DNA of 64,000 nucleotides, taken from NCBI GenBank assembly GCA_019638795.1, contig JAHBTB010000002.1, positions 268,087-332,086 on the forward strand. Direction: 5' to 3'. This document shows, piece after piece, positions 53,416-61,065 of this stretch (its first letter is position 1; every line of letters begins with the position of its first letter). The position numbers and the translations under genes are program-made. The notes beneath the pieces are model-generated. The model was not told where the DNA came from. It did not search any database and saw only the letters and a list, made by a program, of their open reading frames with translations. The DNA comes from Fimbriimonadaceae bacterium. Its GTDB lineage: Bacteria > Armatimonadota > Fimbriimonadia > Fimbriimonadales > Fimbriimonadaceae.

Positions 53416-54273
53416 ATGTTCGCGTTCATCGGGATCATCATCGGCCTGATCGCCACCCTGGTCGGCTACCTCATGCATGGTGGCCAGTTTGGCGTCCTGA
53501 TCCAGATCAACGAAATTATCACCCTCGTCGGCGCCGCGCTCGGCATCTTCCTGGGCTCGTACGGGATGAAGACGTTCCAGGCGACGATCAAGGCCGTGCT
53601 GGGCCTCTTGAAGCCGGAGGCGGGGAAACAAGCCTATCTTGACCTGCTCAAGATGATGTACCAGCTCTTCACCGTCGCGCGCAAGGAAGGCCTGCTGGGC
53701 CTCGAGAAGCATATTGAGCGGCCGGAGGAGAGCGACATCATCAAGAAGTTCCCCTCCTTCCTTGGCAACCACCACGCCGTGCACTTCTTCTGCGACACGA
53801 TGAAGGTGGTCCTCACCGGTGCGGTCGGTCCCCATGACCTCAGCGAGATGATGGAGATGGACCTCGACGTCGCCCACGAGGAGGAGATGGTCCCCGCCGA
53901 GGCCCTGCAGAACGTCGCCGACGCGATGCCCGCCGTCGGTATCGTCGCCGCCGTCTTGGGCGTCATCATCACGATGGGCAAGATCGACCAGGGTCCGGCC
54001 ACCATCGGCCACTCGGTCGCCGCCGCCCTCGTCGGTACCTTCCTGGGCATCTTCATCGGCTACGTCTGCATCGCCCCGGTCAGTAAGTCGGTGGCGGCCC
54101 GCGTCAAGTCGGGCGGCATGTACATGAACTGCATCCGCCACGCCCTCTTCAGCTTTGCCCGGGGCGAGTCGCCGATCACGTGCGTCGAGTTCGCCCGACG
54201 CCAAATCGAGCCGAGCATCCGGCCCGGGTTCGTCGAGATGGAAACCACGGTGAAAGAGAAGGACGCCGCCTAA
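53416..54273 (+). CDS. motA: Flagellar stator protein MotA
   Basis: A 285-residue inner-membrane stator subunit that with MotB conducts ions to drive rotation. It begins MFAFIGIIIGLIATLVGYLMHGG, with helices 1 and 2 in the first 55 residues. A cytosolic domain of about 100 residues holds the charged residues that contact the rotor. The last two helices include VADAMPAVGIVAAVLGVIITMG and VGTFLGIFIGYV, bearing the family prolines. MotB follows 9 bases later. Upstream is the sigma-28-like promoter. Ion type is not clear from sequence. Confidence 0.93.
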   Translation: MFAFIGIIIGLIATLVGYLMHGGQFGVLIQINEIITLVGAALGIFLGSYGMKTFQATIKAVLGLLKPEAGKQAYLDLLKMMYQLFTVARKEGLLGLEKHIERPEESDIIKKFPSFLGNHHAVHFFCDTMKVVLTGAVGPHDLSEMMEMDLDVAHEEEMVPAEALQNVADAMPAVGIVAAVLGVIITMGKIDQGPATIGHSVAAALVGTFLGIFIGYVCIAPVSKSVAARVKSGGMYMNCIRHALFSFARGESPITCVEFARRQIEPSIRPGFVEMETTVKEKDAA

Positions 54274-54282
54274 GGCAGGGCC

Positions 54283-55194
54283 ATGCAAGACGGCACCCCG
54301 ATCATCATCAAGAAGGTCAAGAAGCACGGCCACGGCCACCACGGCGGGGCGTGGAAGGTCGCCTATGCCGACTTCGTGACCGCCATGATGGCCTTCTTCA
54401 TGGTCATGTGGATCCTCGGCATGAGCGAGGACCAAAAGCGCGTCATCGCCTCCTATTTCCGCGACCCCGTCGGGGTCTACGAGGGGTCGAGCAACAACCC
54501 GCCCAACCTCATGGACGACAACCCGCCGGTGACGGCGGGCGCGGCCGGTTCGCCGACCTTTGACGCTAACGCCGAGCATGAGCGCAAAGAGGGGGAGAAG
54601 GTCAAGAAGGAAGTCGAAGAGAAGATCCAGAAGGACGAGAACCTCAAGCCGCTCCTTCAGACCGGGGCGGTCACGGTCGACCAGACTGCCGAGGGCGTCC
54701 AAATCGAACTGATCGAGAACGAGACCAACGGCGAGGTGTTCTTCCAACTGGGCTCGGCGGAGATCCGCCCCAAGGCCCGGGAGCTGTTCAACACCTTGGC
54801 CCCCGTCCTTGCCCAAATGAACCGCAAGATGTTCATCGACGGCCACACGGACGCCCGCCCGATGGCGGGCGGCATGGACAACTACGACCTGAGCAGCGCC
54901 CGGGCCAACGCGGTGCGCCGCCTGTTGCAACTCGGCGGGGTGAAGGAGGGGCAGATCCTTGAAGTCCGGGGCAAGGCCGACAAGGAGCCGCGGGTGCCCG
55001 ACGACCCGTACCACTTCAGCAACCGGCGCGTGAGCATCGTGATGCCCTACAAGTACATGAAGCAGGTCAACCTCAGCCTGCCCCAGGCGCCAGCGTCACC
55101 CGAGAGCAGCGCGATCGCCCGGGACCCCCGGGGCGTCTTGCCCTCCAAAGACCAGGCCCTGGGGCCGAAGCCGACGGCCGGCGGTGCGAACTAG
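54283..55194 (+). CDS. motB: Flagellar stator protein MotB
   Basis: A 303-residue protein with a basic, His-rich cytosolic start and one transmembrane helix (AYADFVTAMMAFFMVMWIL) whose Asp is the ion-carrying residue. A linker of about 100 residues includes a Lys/Glu helix (the plug region). The C-terminal OmpA-like domain (about 130-265: FFQLGSAEIRPKARELFN, then IDGHTDARP) clamps peptidoglycan. A Pro/Ser-rich tail ends the protein. It is co-transcribed with motA. Confidence 0.94.
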   Translation: MQDGTPIIIKKVKKHGHGHHGGAWKVAYADFVTAMMAFFMVMWILGMSEDQKRVIASYFRDPVGVYEGSSNNPPNLMDDNPPVTAGAAGSPTFDANAEHERKEGEKVKKEVEEKIQKDENLKPLLQTGAVTVDQTAEGVQIELIENETNGEVFFQLGSAEIRPKARELFNTLAPVLAQMNRKMFIDGHTDARPMAGGMDNYDLSSARANAVRRLLQLGGVKEGQILEVRGKADKEPRVPDDPYHFSNRRVSIVMPYKYMKQVNLSLPQAPASPESSAIARDPRGVLPSKDQALGPKPTAGGAN

Positions 55195-55222
55195 CCCCTC
55201 GGTCCGTCCTCTCCCTTAGCGG

Positions 55223-55552
55223 ATGGCGGAAATCGGCGGGAACCTTTGGGAATACAACATGGCGCGGGTCGTCGTCGTCGATGTCACGGACGACTACCGG
55301 CTCATGCAACCGCCGCTCCCCACCGACTGCTACCCTGTCCTTGCCGAGGTGTGGGTCCCCGCGTACGATCTGAAGGAACGGCTGAGCGGGCGCGACCTCG
55401 TCGAGGGGTACCTGTACGACTGGCACCAGACCCCGCCCGGGGAGAACGGGGTGTGGTACGTCGGCGTCGTCCAGCGCGCGTTGGTGGCGACCAAAGAGGA
55501 GCGGTCCCCGCCCCGGCCCGCTTGCCCCGTTAATTTTGCGGGACCACCCTAA
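55223..55552 (+). CDS. Small protein of unknown function between motB and flgM
   Basis: A 109-residue frame with no recognised domain. Its centre is rich in aromatic residues (LVEGYLYDWHQTPPGENGVWYVGVV) and looks like a compact alpha/beta protein. A second ATG at 55259 would shorten it by 12 residues. Its stop codon overlaps the TAAA of the flgM promoter. A hairpin-like repeat (GGTCCC, GGGACC) lies in its 3' end. It may be a flagellar-associated protein by position only. Confidence 0.45.
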   Translation: MAEIGGNLWEYNMARVVVVDVTDDYRLMQPPLPTDCYPVLAEVWVPAYDLKERLSGRDLVEGYLYDWHQTPPGENGVWYVGVVQRALVATKEERSPPRPACPVNFAGPP

Positions 55553-55577
55553 AGAACCGGGGAGGTCGCGCCGTAAT
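55550..55577 (+). promoter_or_regulatory. Sigma-28-like promoter of flgM
   Basis: TAAA, 16 bases, GCCGTAAT. It is the best match of three such sites in the window and lies just upstream of the riboswitch, so the aptamer is at the 5' end of the message. Confidence 0.55.
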
Positions 55578-55603
55578 GGCACATGTAGGTCAATAGCGAC
55601 GGA

Positions 55604-55688
55604 CTTGGATGTTCAAGGGCACCCCGGAGGCGACTCCGGTCCGCAAAGCCGACGGGTCTCACGGAGACGGCCGGGCTGCCAAACCAAG
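55604..55688 (+). ncRNA. c-di-GMP-I (GEMM) riboswitch in the flgM leader
   Basis: P1 is CTTGG (55604-55608) with CCAAG (55684-55688), extended by GGCA (55618-55621) with TGCC (55677-55680). The first hairpin is CCGGAG-GCGA-CTCCGG (55624-55639), capped by a GNRA loop as in GEMM RNAs. The hallmark GCAAAGCC follows at 55643-55650. The second arm pairs GCC with GGC (55648-55650, 55669-55671) and GTCTC with GAGAC around ACG. GGGCTGCC closes the core. It ends 22 bases before the flgM GTG. Confidence 0.85.
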
Positions 55689-55710
55689 ACCATCAGCCCA
55701 GAGGTCTGTC

Positions 55711-55974
55711 GTGAAAGTATCGAACGAACAAATCGCCCGCGTCATCGCCGAACCGGTCATCACCCCGGAAGCCAACAAGGTCGACGACGCCGTCATCCGC
55801 CTGGTCGACTCCGACCTTGTCCAGTCTGTCACCCGCGACGTGCTGAGGGCCCCTGACCGCGACGCCATGGTCGCCGAGATCAAGGCCAAGGTCGACGCGG
55901 GCACCTACCACGTCTCGGCCGACGACATCGTCGACACGATGGTCCGGCGGGCCATCGCCGACCGGATCCGCTAG
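55711..55974 (+). CDS. flgM: Anti-sigma-28 factor FlgM
   Basis: An 87-residue regulator that binds FliA (sigma-28) and is exported when the hook is complete. The C-terminal half (DRDAMVAEIKAKVDAGTYHV, then ADDIVDTMVRRAI) carries the conserved sigma-binding helices. The N-terminal part (KVSNEQIARVIAEPVITPEA) is expected to be disordered. An ATG 102 bases upstream is in frame but lies within the riboswitch. The GTG at 55711 is preceded by AGAGGT at a proper distance and gives the usual FlgM size. Expression would need sigma-28 and respond to c-di-GMP. Confidence 0.85.
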   Translation: MKVSNEQIARVIAEPVITPEANKVDDAVIRLVDSDLVQSVTRDVLRAPDRDAMVAEIKAKVDAGTYHVSADDIVDTMVRRAIADRIR

Positions 55975-56003
55975 TCGTCCGCAGGGCCTCCCCGCCCAGA
56001 ACC

Positions 56004-56009
56004 TATACT
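56004..56009 (+). promoter_or_regulatory. -10 box of hmgA, with strong ribosome-binding site
   Basis: TATACT is followed by GGGGGAGGAGG (56010-56020) and the ATG at 56031. Unlike many genes here, this one has a real leader with an excellent Shine-Dalgarno sequence. Confidence 0.5.
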
Positions 56010-56030
56010 GGGGGAGGAGGCCCATCGACG

Positions 56031-57197
56031 ATGATCCGCTACCACCGCCTTGGCGACTTGCCCGCCAAGAAGCACGTCCAGTTCCGCCAACCTGACGGCT
56101 CGCTCTACGCCGAGCAACTGTTCAGCACCATCGGCTTCGACGGGCCGATGACCACGCTCTACCACCGGAACCTGCCCACCGAAGTCGCCGGGTGGGAAGA
56201 CCTCGGCCCGGCCGCGCCGACATACCTGGCCGACGAGCCCCTGCGCCACCGCCACCTCAAGACCGCGCGGATGACGCCGCGCGGCGACTGCGTCACCGGC
56301 CGCGTGCCCCTCATGGGGAACCGCGACTGCGTTTGGAACCAGGCCCTGGTGGCGGAAAACCAGCCGGACACCACGTTCTTCAAGAACGCCGAGGCGGACG
56401 AGATCTACTTTCTTCACGACGGGACGGGGCGGTTGGACTCTATGTACGGCAGCTTGGCGGTGCGGCCCGGCGACTACGTCGTCATCCCCCGGGGGACCAT
56501 CTACCGGTTCCACTTCGAGACCTTTCCGGTCCGCGCGGTCGTGCTTGAATCCCACGGCCCCGTCACCACGCCCCGGCGCTACCGCAACGAGTACGGTCAG
56601 ATGTTGGAGCACGCCCCGTACTCCGAACGCGATTTTCGGGCCCCGGACTCCTTGGTGCCTCATACCGACGAGGGGGACTACGCCGTCGTCGTCAAGGCCC
56701 GCGGACGGCACACGCGGTACCGCTACCGCTTCCACCCGCTGGATGTCGTCGGGTGGGACGGGTTCGTCTATCCGGTCGCGTTCAGCATCCATGACTTCCA
56801 GCCGATCACGGGTCAGCTCCACCTGCCTCCGCCCATCCACCAGACGTTCGCGACGCCCAACTTTGTCGTCTGCTCGTTCTGCCCCCGCATGCTGGACTAC
56901 CATCCCGACGCGATCGTCATCCCCTACAACCACTCCAACGTGGACTCGGACGAGATCCTGTACTACTGCAACGACAAGTTCGGGTCACGCAAGGGCATTG
57001 AGGAAGGGTCCATCACGATGCACCCCCTAGGCATTCCACACGGTCCCCAACCGGGGGCGGTCGAGGCCTCGATCGGGGCGACCCGGACCAACGAGCTGGC
57101 CGTGATGATGGACACGTTCAAGCCGCTGGCCCTCACCGCCGAGGCCCTCGCCCTCGAGGACCCCGACTACTGGAAGAGCTGGCAGACCAGAGCTTAG
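56031..57197 (+). CDS. hmgA: Homogentisate 1,2-dioxygenase
   Basis: A 388-residue iron dioxygenase opening the ring of homogentisate to maleylacetoacetate in tyrosine/phenylalanine breakdown. The cupin fold is visible: ADEIYFLHDGTG and GDYVVIPRGTIYRF in the N-terminal domain; NHSNVDSDEILYYCND and HPLGIPHGPQPG in the C-terminal domain hold the iron ligands. It is shorter than the ~440-residue mammalian enzyme but similar to many bacterial ones. No fahA, maiA or hpd gene is adjacent. Its stop TTAG is shared with the convergent lysozyme-like gene. Confidence 0.9.
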   Translation: MIRYHRLGDLPAKKHVQFRQPDGSLYAEQLFSTIGFDGPMTTLYHRNLPTEVAGWEDLGPAAPTYLADEPLRHRHLKTARMTPRGDCVTGRVPLMGNRDCVWNQALVAENQPDTTFFKNAEADEIYFLHDGTGRLDSMYGSLAVRPGDYVVIPRGTIYRFHFETFPVRAVVLESHGPVTTPRRYRNEYGQMLEHAPYSERDFRAPDSLVPHTDEGDYAVVVKARGRHTRYRYRFHPLDVVGWDGFVYPVAFSIHDFQPITGQLHLPPPIHQTFATPNFVVCSFCPRMLDYHPDAIVIPYNHSNVDSDEILYYCNDKFGSRKGIEEGSITMHPLGIPHGPQPGAVEASIGATRTNELAVMMDTFKPLALTAEALALEDPDYWKSWQTRA

Positions 57198-58516
57198 CCG
57201 CCCGGCGGCGGGGCCGGCTTGCTCAAGGTCGGGTCGGCCAGGAAGTCGCGCCGGTAGCGCATCTTCTGCACGACCTCGAGTTCGTACCGGGAAAGCTCTT
57301 TGCAAGACGGGCAGGCGTGCTCCGCGGCGACGGCGGCGAGCACGGTGGCCAGTTCGCGGATGTGCCCGGTGTTGACCTTCTTGTCGAAGAGGGTCGCCAT
57401 ACCTGCCTCGCTCTTGATGAAGTCGTGGACGGACGCCTGTTCGGTGTGGCCGTCGGGGAACACGACGGTGACGGGGTCGTCGCCGGGATAGAACTGTTGC
57501 TTGGCGGAGCGGAGTTGGGCAAGGCGGAACGGCTTGGAGAGGAGCCCGGCCCGCTGGAAGACGGCGACGAGACGCTTGTCGTGCACACAGGCCATGTTCG
57601 CGTCGGGCCCCTTCCGTTCCTCGCCCGTGGCCAAGTCGAGCACGACGAGCGCACCGTCGGCGTCGACCTCGACGCCGTAGTCATGGAAGTCCTTCTTGAA
57701 GTTCACGGGGTCGGACGTCTTGTAGGCGAGCATCATCTTGCCCAGAGACCCGGCGCCCTCCTTCAGGGAAGCGAACTGGATGAAGCCGATGGAGACGTAG
57801 CCGGTGTCGTAGGTGTTGACGGCGTCAAAGCCACCTTCAAGAAGCGAGACCGCCCCCATGACGCGTCGGTCGGACGCGGAAAGCCCGGCGTCGACAAACA
57901 GGCGGTCTAGTTCTGCCGGTGCCATCTCTTTGACCGGCACCCCCTCGCTGGCGACCCCGTCGGCGAACCGATAGTACGCGTACTTGCGCCTGACCTTGAC
58001 GTTGTCGTGGTAGCGCACGATGAGGTCGTCAAACTGGACGGTGAAGTCGGTGCGCCGCATCGTCAAGTAGAACGGCGGGGGCGGTGCCCCGACGAGGGCG
58101 ACCATGTCGGCCGGGCAGGGGCCAGGGTCGGCGGGCGGCATGGGCAGCCGTGGGGCGCCTCCCCGGGCGGCGGGGAAGTTGAGGTCGACGGCCTTGTGCT
58201 TGGCGACGCCCTCGTCGTGGTTTACCTTGGCGTCGATCCAAGCGTCCGCCGCCTTCTGTTCCGGTGTCTTGCCGGCGGGGTCCTGGGTGGGGATCACCTT
58301 GCCGCCGTTGCCTTGCCGGGCCTTGAGATAGGCGAGGAGCCATGTGCTTGCCTCCGGGTTGTACACCGCGGCCCAGGGGCCCATTGTCTCGGCGTCGATG
58401 ACCGGCTTGGTCGTCAGCCGGTACTCAGGCTTCCAAAATTCGACGATTTGCCGGGCTTCGTCCGGCGTGAACAGAGCGGCATGGCCCACGATGGCGGCGG
58501 CGACGATTGTCACCAT
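57194..58516 (-). CDS. Exported protein with lysozyme-like motif (copy 1)
   Basis: A 440-residue protein with a short signal peptide (MVTIVAAAIVGHA). The centre has LLEGGFDAVNTYDTGYVSIGFIQF (shown here as one stretch at 225-248 and cut for length: the core is LEGGFDAVNTYDTG). This resembles the Glu-bearing core of lytic transglycosylase or goose-lysozyme folds, with Glu227 as candidate acid. A Cys pair (ACPSC) lies near the C-terminus. It has a close partner directly upstream on the same strand. Peptidoglycan cleavage is an inference from the motif alone; no named family is recognised. Confidence 0.55.
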   Translation of the reverse strand: MVTIVAAAIVGHAALFTPDEARQIVEFWKPEYRLTTKPVIDAETMGPWAAVYNPEASTWLLAYLKARQGNGGKVIPTQDPAGKTPEQKAADAWIDAKVNHDEGVAKHKAVDLNFPAARGGAPRLPMPPADPGPCPADMVALVGAPPPPFYLTMRRTDFTVQFDDLIVRYHDNVKVRRKYAYYRFADGVASEGVPVKEMAPAELDRLFVDAGLSASDRRVMGAVSLLEGGFDAVNTYDTGYVSIGFIQFASLKEGAGSLGKMMLAYKTSDPVNFKKDFHDYGVEVDADGALVVLDLATGEERKGPDANMACVHDKRLVAVFQRAGLLSKPFRLAQLRSAKQQFYPGDDPVTVVFPDGHTEQASVHDFIKSEAGMATLFDKKVNTGHIRELATVLAAVAAEHACPSCKELSRYELEVVQKMRYRRDFLADPTLSKPAPPPGG

Positions 58517-58523
58517 GTCTCGA

Positions 58524-58529
58524 AGGATA
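58524..58529 (-). promoter_or_regulatory. TANNNT -10 box before lysozyme-like copy 1
   Basis: TATCCT on the minus strand, 7 bases before the ATG. It lies in the 13 bases between the two paralogues, so copy 1 can be transcribed without copy 2. Confidence 0.4.
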
Positions 58530-60089
58530 TCAGCCTCCGTTCTGTTTTGGTGGCTTTTCCACGGGCTTTTTCTTAAGGGGCGACTCGAAGTCTTCGGGTT
58601 TGCGCGGTTCGGGAGGCGGGCCGAGGGGAATCGCGACCTTGGGGTCGGCACCCTCGGGAAGCTGGGGCGCCGTTTCCTCGCGGGGCGGTGCGGCGGGAGT
58701 CGTCGCCGTCCCCCCGTGCGGTTCCCAGGCCAAGGGGTTGGCGGGGCGCAGGACACCCGGCCCGGCGGTGGTGCCGGGCAGGGGCGGCGGCGCGGGGCGG
58801 CTACTGGCCACGGCGGCCCCTGGTTTGCTGAGCCCGGCGACCGCGGTGAAGTCTTGGCGGTAGCGCAGGGCACGGACGAAGTCACCCTCGTAGACGGCAA
58901 GGTCGGCGGCGGAGCGGGCGCCGGACCTGACCGCTTGTCCTTGCACGACGTTGAGGACGGTGCTGACGTCACCGGTGTTGACGCTCCGGTCGAGCAAGGT
59001 CGCCATGCCCGCGTCGGATCTGAACACGTCCGCCAGGCGGGCAGTGTACGTCCTGCCGCCGGTCGTCCAGGTGGCCCGCTTGTCCCCGGGCCAGAAGAGG
59101 GCGATGGCGGTGCGGACTTGGGCGGCCTGGAACCCGGGGCTTAACCGTCCGGCGCGGGACAGGACGGCGGCAAGCCGGGCGTCGGTGCGCACCCGCCACG
59201 CGGCGGCGGCGGCATGGAGTTCCCACCCCGTGGCCGGGTCGATGACGACCAGGGCGCCGTCGGGCGTGACGTCGATGCCGAACCGGTGGAGGTGCTTGAC
59301 GAAACCGGCCTTGTCCGCGTTACGCCAGGCCAAGAGGACCGACCCCAGGGAGCCACGGCCTTCGGCCATCGCGGCGAACTGGACGATGCCGACGCTGACG
59401 CGGCCGGTGTCGTAGGTGTTGACGGTGTCGAACCCGCCTTCCAGGCGGGCGACGGCCTGCAGGACGCGCCCGCGCTGGTCGTTGGCGCCGACCTGGCGGC
59501 GGGCGGCGGCCCAGAACGACTCGCCGGTCGCCACGCCGGGGATGTCCACCCCGCCGACGGTGCGCAGGTAGGGAAACTCGCGGCGGGTCTTGGGAGTGTC
59601 GGCGGTGAAGACGGTGCAATCGGGGAGTGCCACCGTGTACCGGCGGGCATGGAAGGGCCGGGCGAACCGGGGTGCCTCGCCGACCAACTGTCGGACCCGT
59701 GCGGGGGTGTCGGCCCGGGCGTCGGGCAGGGGTTCACGCCCCTCGTTGAGCGCCTTGGCCTCTTGTTCGGCGACAGCATAGTCGACGTCGATCCGGCGGC
59801 GGAGCCAGACGTTGGCGTCGATCTGGTCGCGGGTCACGGGAGTGGGGTCGCGGTCGGGCATGACGGGCTGGCCGGGATAGAAAGCCTTGTAGTAGGCAAG
59901 GAGCCATGCGGAGCCTTCCGCAGTCGGTGCCGCGACGTAGGGGGCACCAGGGTTCTGGTCTTCGACCCGGAACCGGTCGGGACTGGCCCACCAGGCGCGG
60001 ACAGCGGCGGTCTCAGACGCCCCGAAACGCGTGACCATCAGGGGATCGATGACACGGTTGGCGAGGGCGACGATCAGGCAGGCGAGCAT
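58530..60089 (-). CDS. Exported protein with lysozyme-like motif (copy 2)
   Basis: A 519-residue paralogue of the next downstream gene. The signal or anchor helix is MLACLIVALANRVIDPL. The shared core ARLEGGFDTVNTYDTG places candidate Glu217, and is followed by VSVGIVQFAAMAEGRGSLG. About 100 further C-terminal residues are Pro-rich and basic (KKKPVEKPPK), absent in copy 1, perhaps binding the wall or membrane. The ATG at 60089 is chosen because a longer frame would run into atpC. It follows atpC by 40 bases. Enzymatic role inferred only. Confidence 0.55.
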   Translation of the reverse strand: MLACLIVALANRVIDPLMVTRFGASETAAVRAWWASPDRFRVEDQNPGAPYVAAPTAEGSAWLLAYYKAFYPGQPVMPDRDPTPVTRDQIDANVWLRRRIDVDYAVAEQEAKALNEGREPLPDARADTPARVRQLVGEAPRFARPFHARRYTVALPDCTVFTADTPKTRREFPYLRTVGGVDIPGVATGESFWAAARRQVGANDQRGRVLQAVARLEGGFDTVNTYDTGRVSVGIVQFAAMAEGRGSLGSVLLAWRNADKAGFVKHLHRFGIDVTPDGALVVIDPATGWELHAAAAAWRVRTDARLAAVLSRAGRLSPGFQAAQVRTAIALFWPGDKRATWTTGGRTYTARLADVFRSDAGMATLLDRSVNTGDVSTVLNVVQGQAVRSGARSAADLAVYEGDFVRALRYRQDFTAVAGLSKPGAAVASSRPAPPPLPGTTAGPGVLRPANPLAWEPHGGTATTPAAPPREETAPQLPEGADPKVAIPLGPPPEPRKPEDFESPLKKKPVEKPPKQNGG

Positions 60090-60129
60090 GGCCGCTATGG
60101 CTTTGGACGCCCGGCGGCCGGGCTTGGGT

Positions 60130-60537
60130 TCAGTTGAGCCGAGACGCCTTGAGCCGGACCTGGGCGAGTTCAATCTCTTCGACGGCCCGCTCGGTCGTCA
60201 TCGAACTGGCCTCGCCCCGGAGCGCGCGGCGGGCCTCTTCGAGGATCCTCTCGGCCTCGGCCACGTCGATCTCGGTGCTCCGTTGGGCGTGCGCGGCCAA
60301 GACGATGACCTTGTTGTTCGCGATCTCGGCGAATCCTCCCGAGGTGGTCACGTAGTGACGCTGGCCGCCGTTGTCGCGAAACTCCACGATGCCCGGGCGC
60401 AGGGCGACGATAGTCGCCTCGTGGTTGGCCTGGACACCCAGGTAACCCTCGACACCCGGCAACACGACCGCCTCGACATTGTCTTCGAACACCGTCCGGT
60501 CGGGGGAGACGACGGAAAGATGGAACTCGGTGGCCAT
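60130..60537 (-). CDS. atpC: F1F0 ATP synthase epsilon subunit
   Basis: A 135-residue central-stalk subunit that couples and inhibits F1. The N-terminal beta sandwich (FHLSVVSPDRTVFEDNVEAVVLPGVEGYLGV) and the C-terminal helical hairpin (ERILEEARRALRG) are typical. It normally follows atpD directly; here about 2 kb with three other genes separates them. TAACAT precedes it, inside a hairpin-forming repeat. Confidence 0.92.
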   Translation of the reverse strand: MATEFHLSVVSPDRTVFEDNVEAVVLPGVEGYLGVQANHEATIVALRPGIVEFRDNGGQRHYVTTSGGFAEIANNKVIVLAAHAQRSTEIDVAEAERILEEARRALRGEASSMTTERAVEEIELAQVRLKASRLN

Positions 60538-60544
60538 GGTGGTC

Positions 60545-60568
60545 GGCGGCGATGTTACCCTCGCCGCC
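60545..60568 (-). promoter_or_regulatory. Hairpin around the atpC -10 region
   Basis: GGCGGCGA and TCGCCGCC, a perfect 8-pair dyad with an 8-base loop that holds TAACAT on the minus strand. It may terminate the cytochrome transcript, regulate atpC, or both. Confidence 0.35.
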
Positions 60569-60577
60569 GACGGCGGC

Positions 60578-61012
60578 TCAGAGACCTCGTAGGGCGGCGA
60601 CGAGGGTGTCTTGCTCTTCCTTGGAGAGTTGGGGGGCCTTGCGCGGCGGCATACGCCGTGACTCGACCAGGTCAGCGGCCTTGGCCAGCTTGTCCTTCAT
60701 CGCTTCGGCGTCCTTCTTGGACTTGATGGCGCCAAGATCCAGGCCGCCCTTGGCGTCCGCGCCGGTGTGGCAGGCAGAGCAACGGCTGGCGATCAGCGGC
60801 AGGGCGTCCTTCTCGAGGTCGACCTGGGCGGCAGCCCCGGTAAGCTCCTTGTCCTTGGCGGTCTTTTCGGCGGCGTTGGCCGGGGCCGGTGCGGTGCCGA
60901 CTGCCCCAGGGGCCGTCGGGGCGGGCGAATCGCTCGTCTTGGCCGGTTCCGACGAACAACCGGCGAAGACGAAGACGGCGAAAGCGGCCAGGATCATGGC
61001 GGTGCGCTGCAT
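60578..61012 (-). CDS. Monoheme cytochrome c lipoprotein
   Basis: A 144-residue lipoprotein (signal MILAAFAVFVFAGC; lipidated Cys likely). An Ala/Pro/Thr-rich spacer of about 45 residues leads to one heme site in ASRCSACHTGADAKGGLDLG, the pattern of planctomycete-type small cytochromes. A distal RRMPPRKAP supplies a Met that could be the second heme ligand. It probably shuttles electrons at the outer face of a membrane. It sits between atpD and atpC, divergent from the aldo/keto reductase gene. Confidence 0.78.
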   Translation of the reverse strand: MQRTAMILAAFAVFVFAGCSSEPAKTSDSPAPTAPGAVGTAPAPANAAEKTAKDKELTGAAAQVDLEKDALPLIASRCSACHTGADAKGGLDLGAIKSKKDAEAMKDKLAKAADLVESRRMPPRKAPQLSKEEQDTLVAALRGL

Positions 61013-61065
61013 CCGCCTCAGTTTAACCTGGGCGGACTGGGGCCGAGGACGACCGGCCGCGGGGT

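Noticed and set aside
55609..55710. In-frame ATG giving flgM a 34-residue N-terminal extension
   Set aside because: The segment folds as the riboswitch aptamer and is not FlgM-like; the GTG at 55711 has a proper ribosome-binding site.
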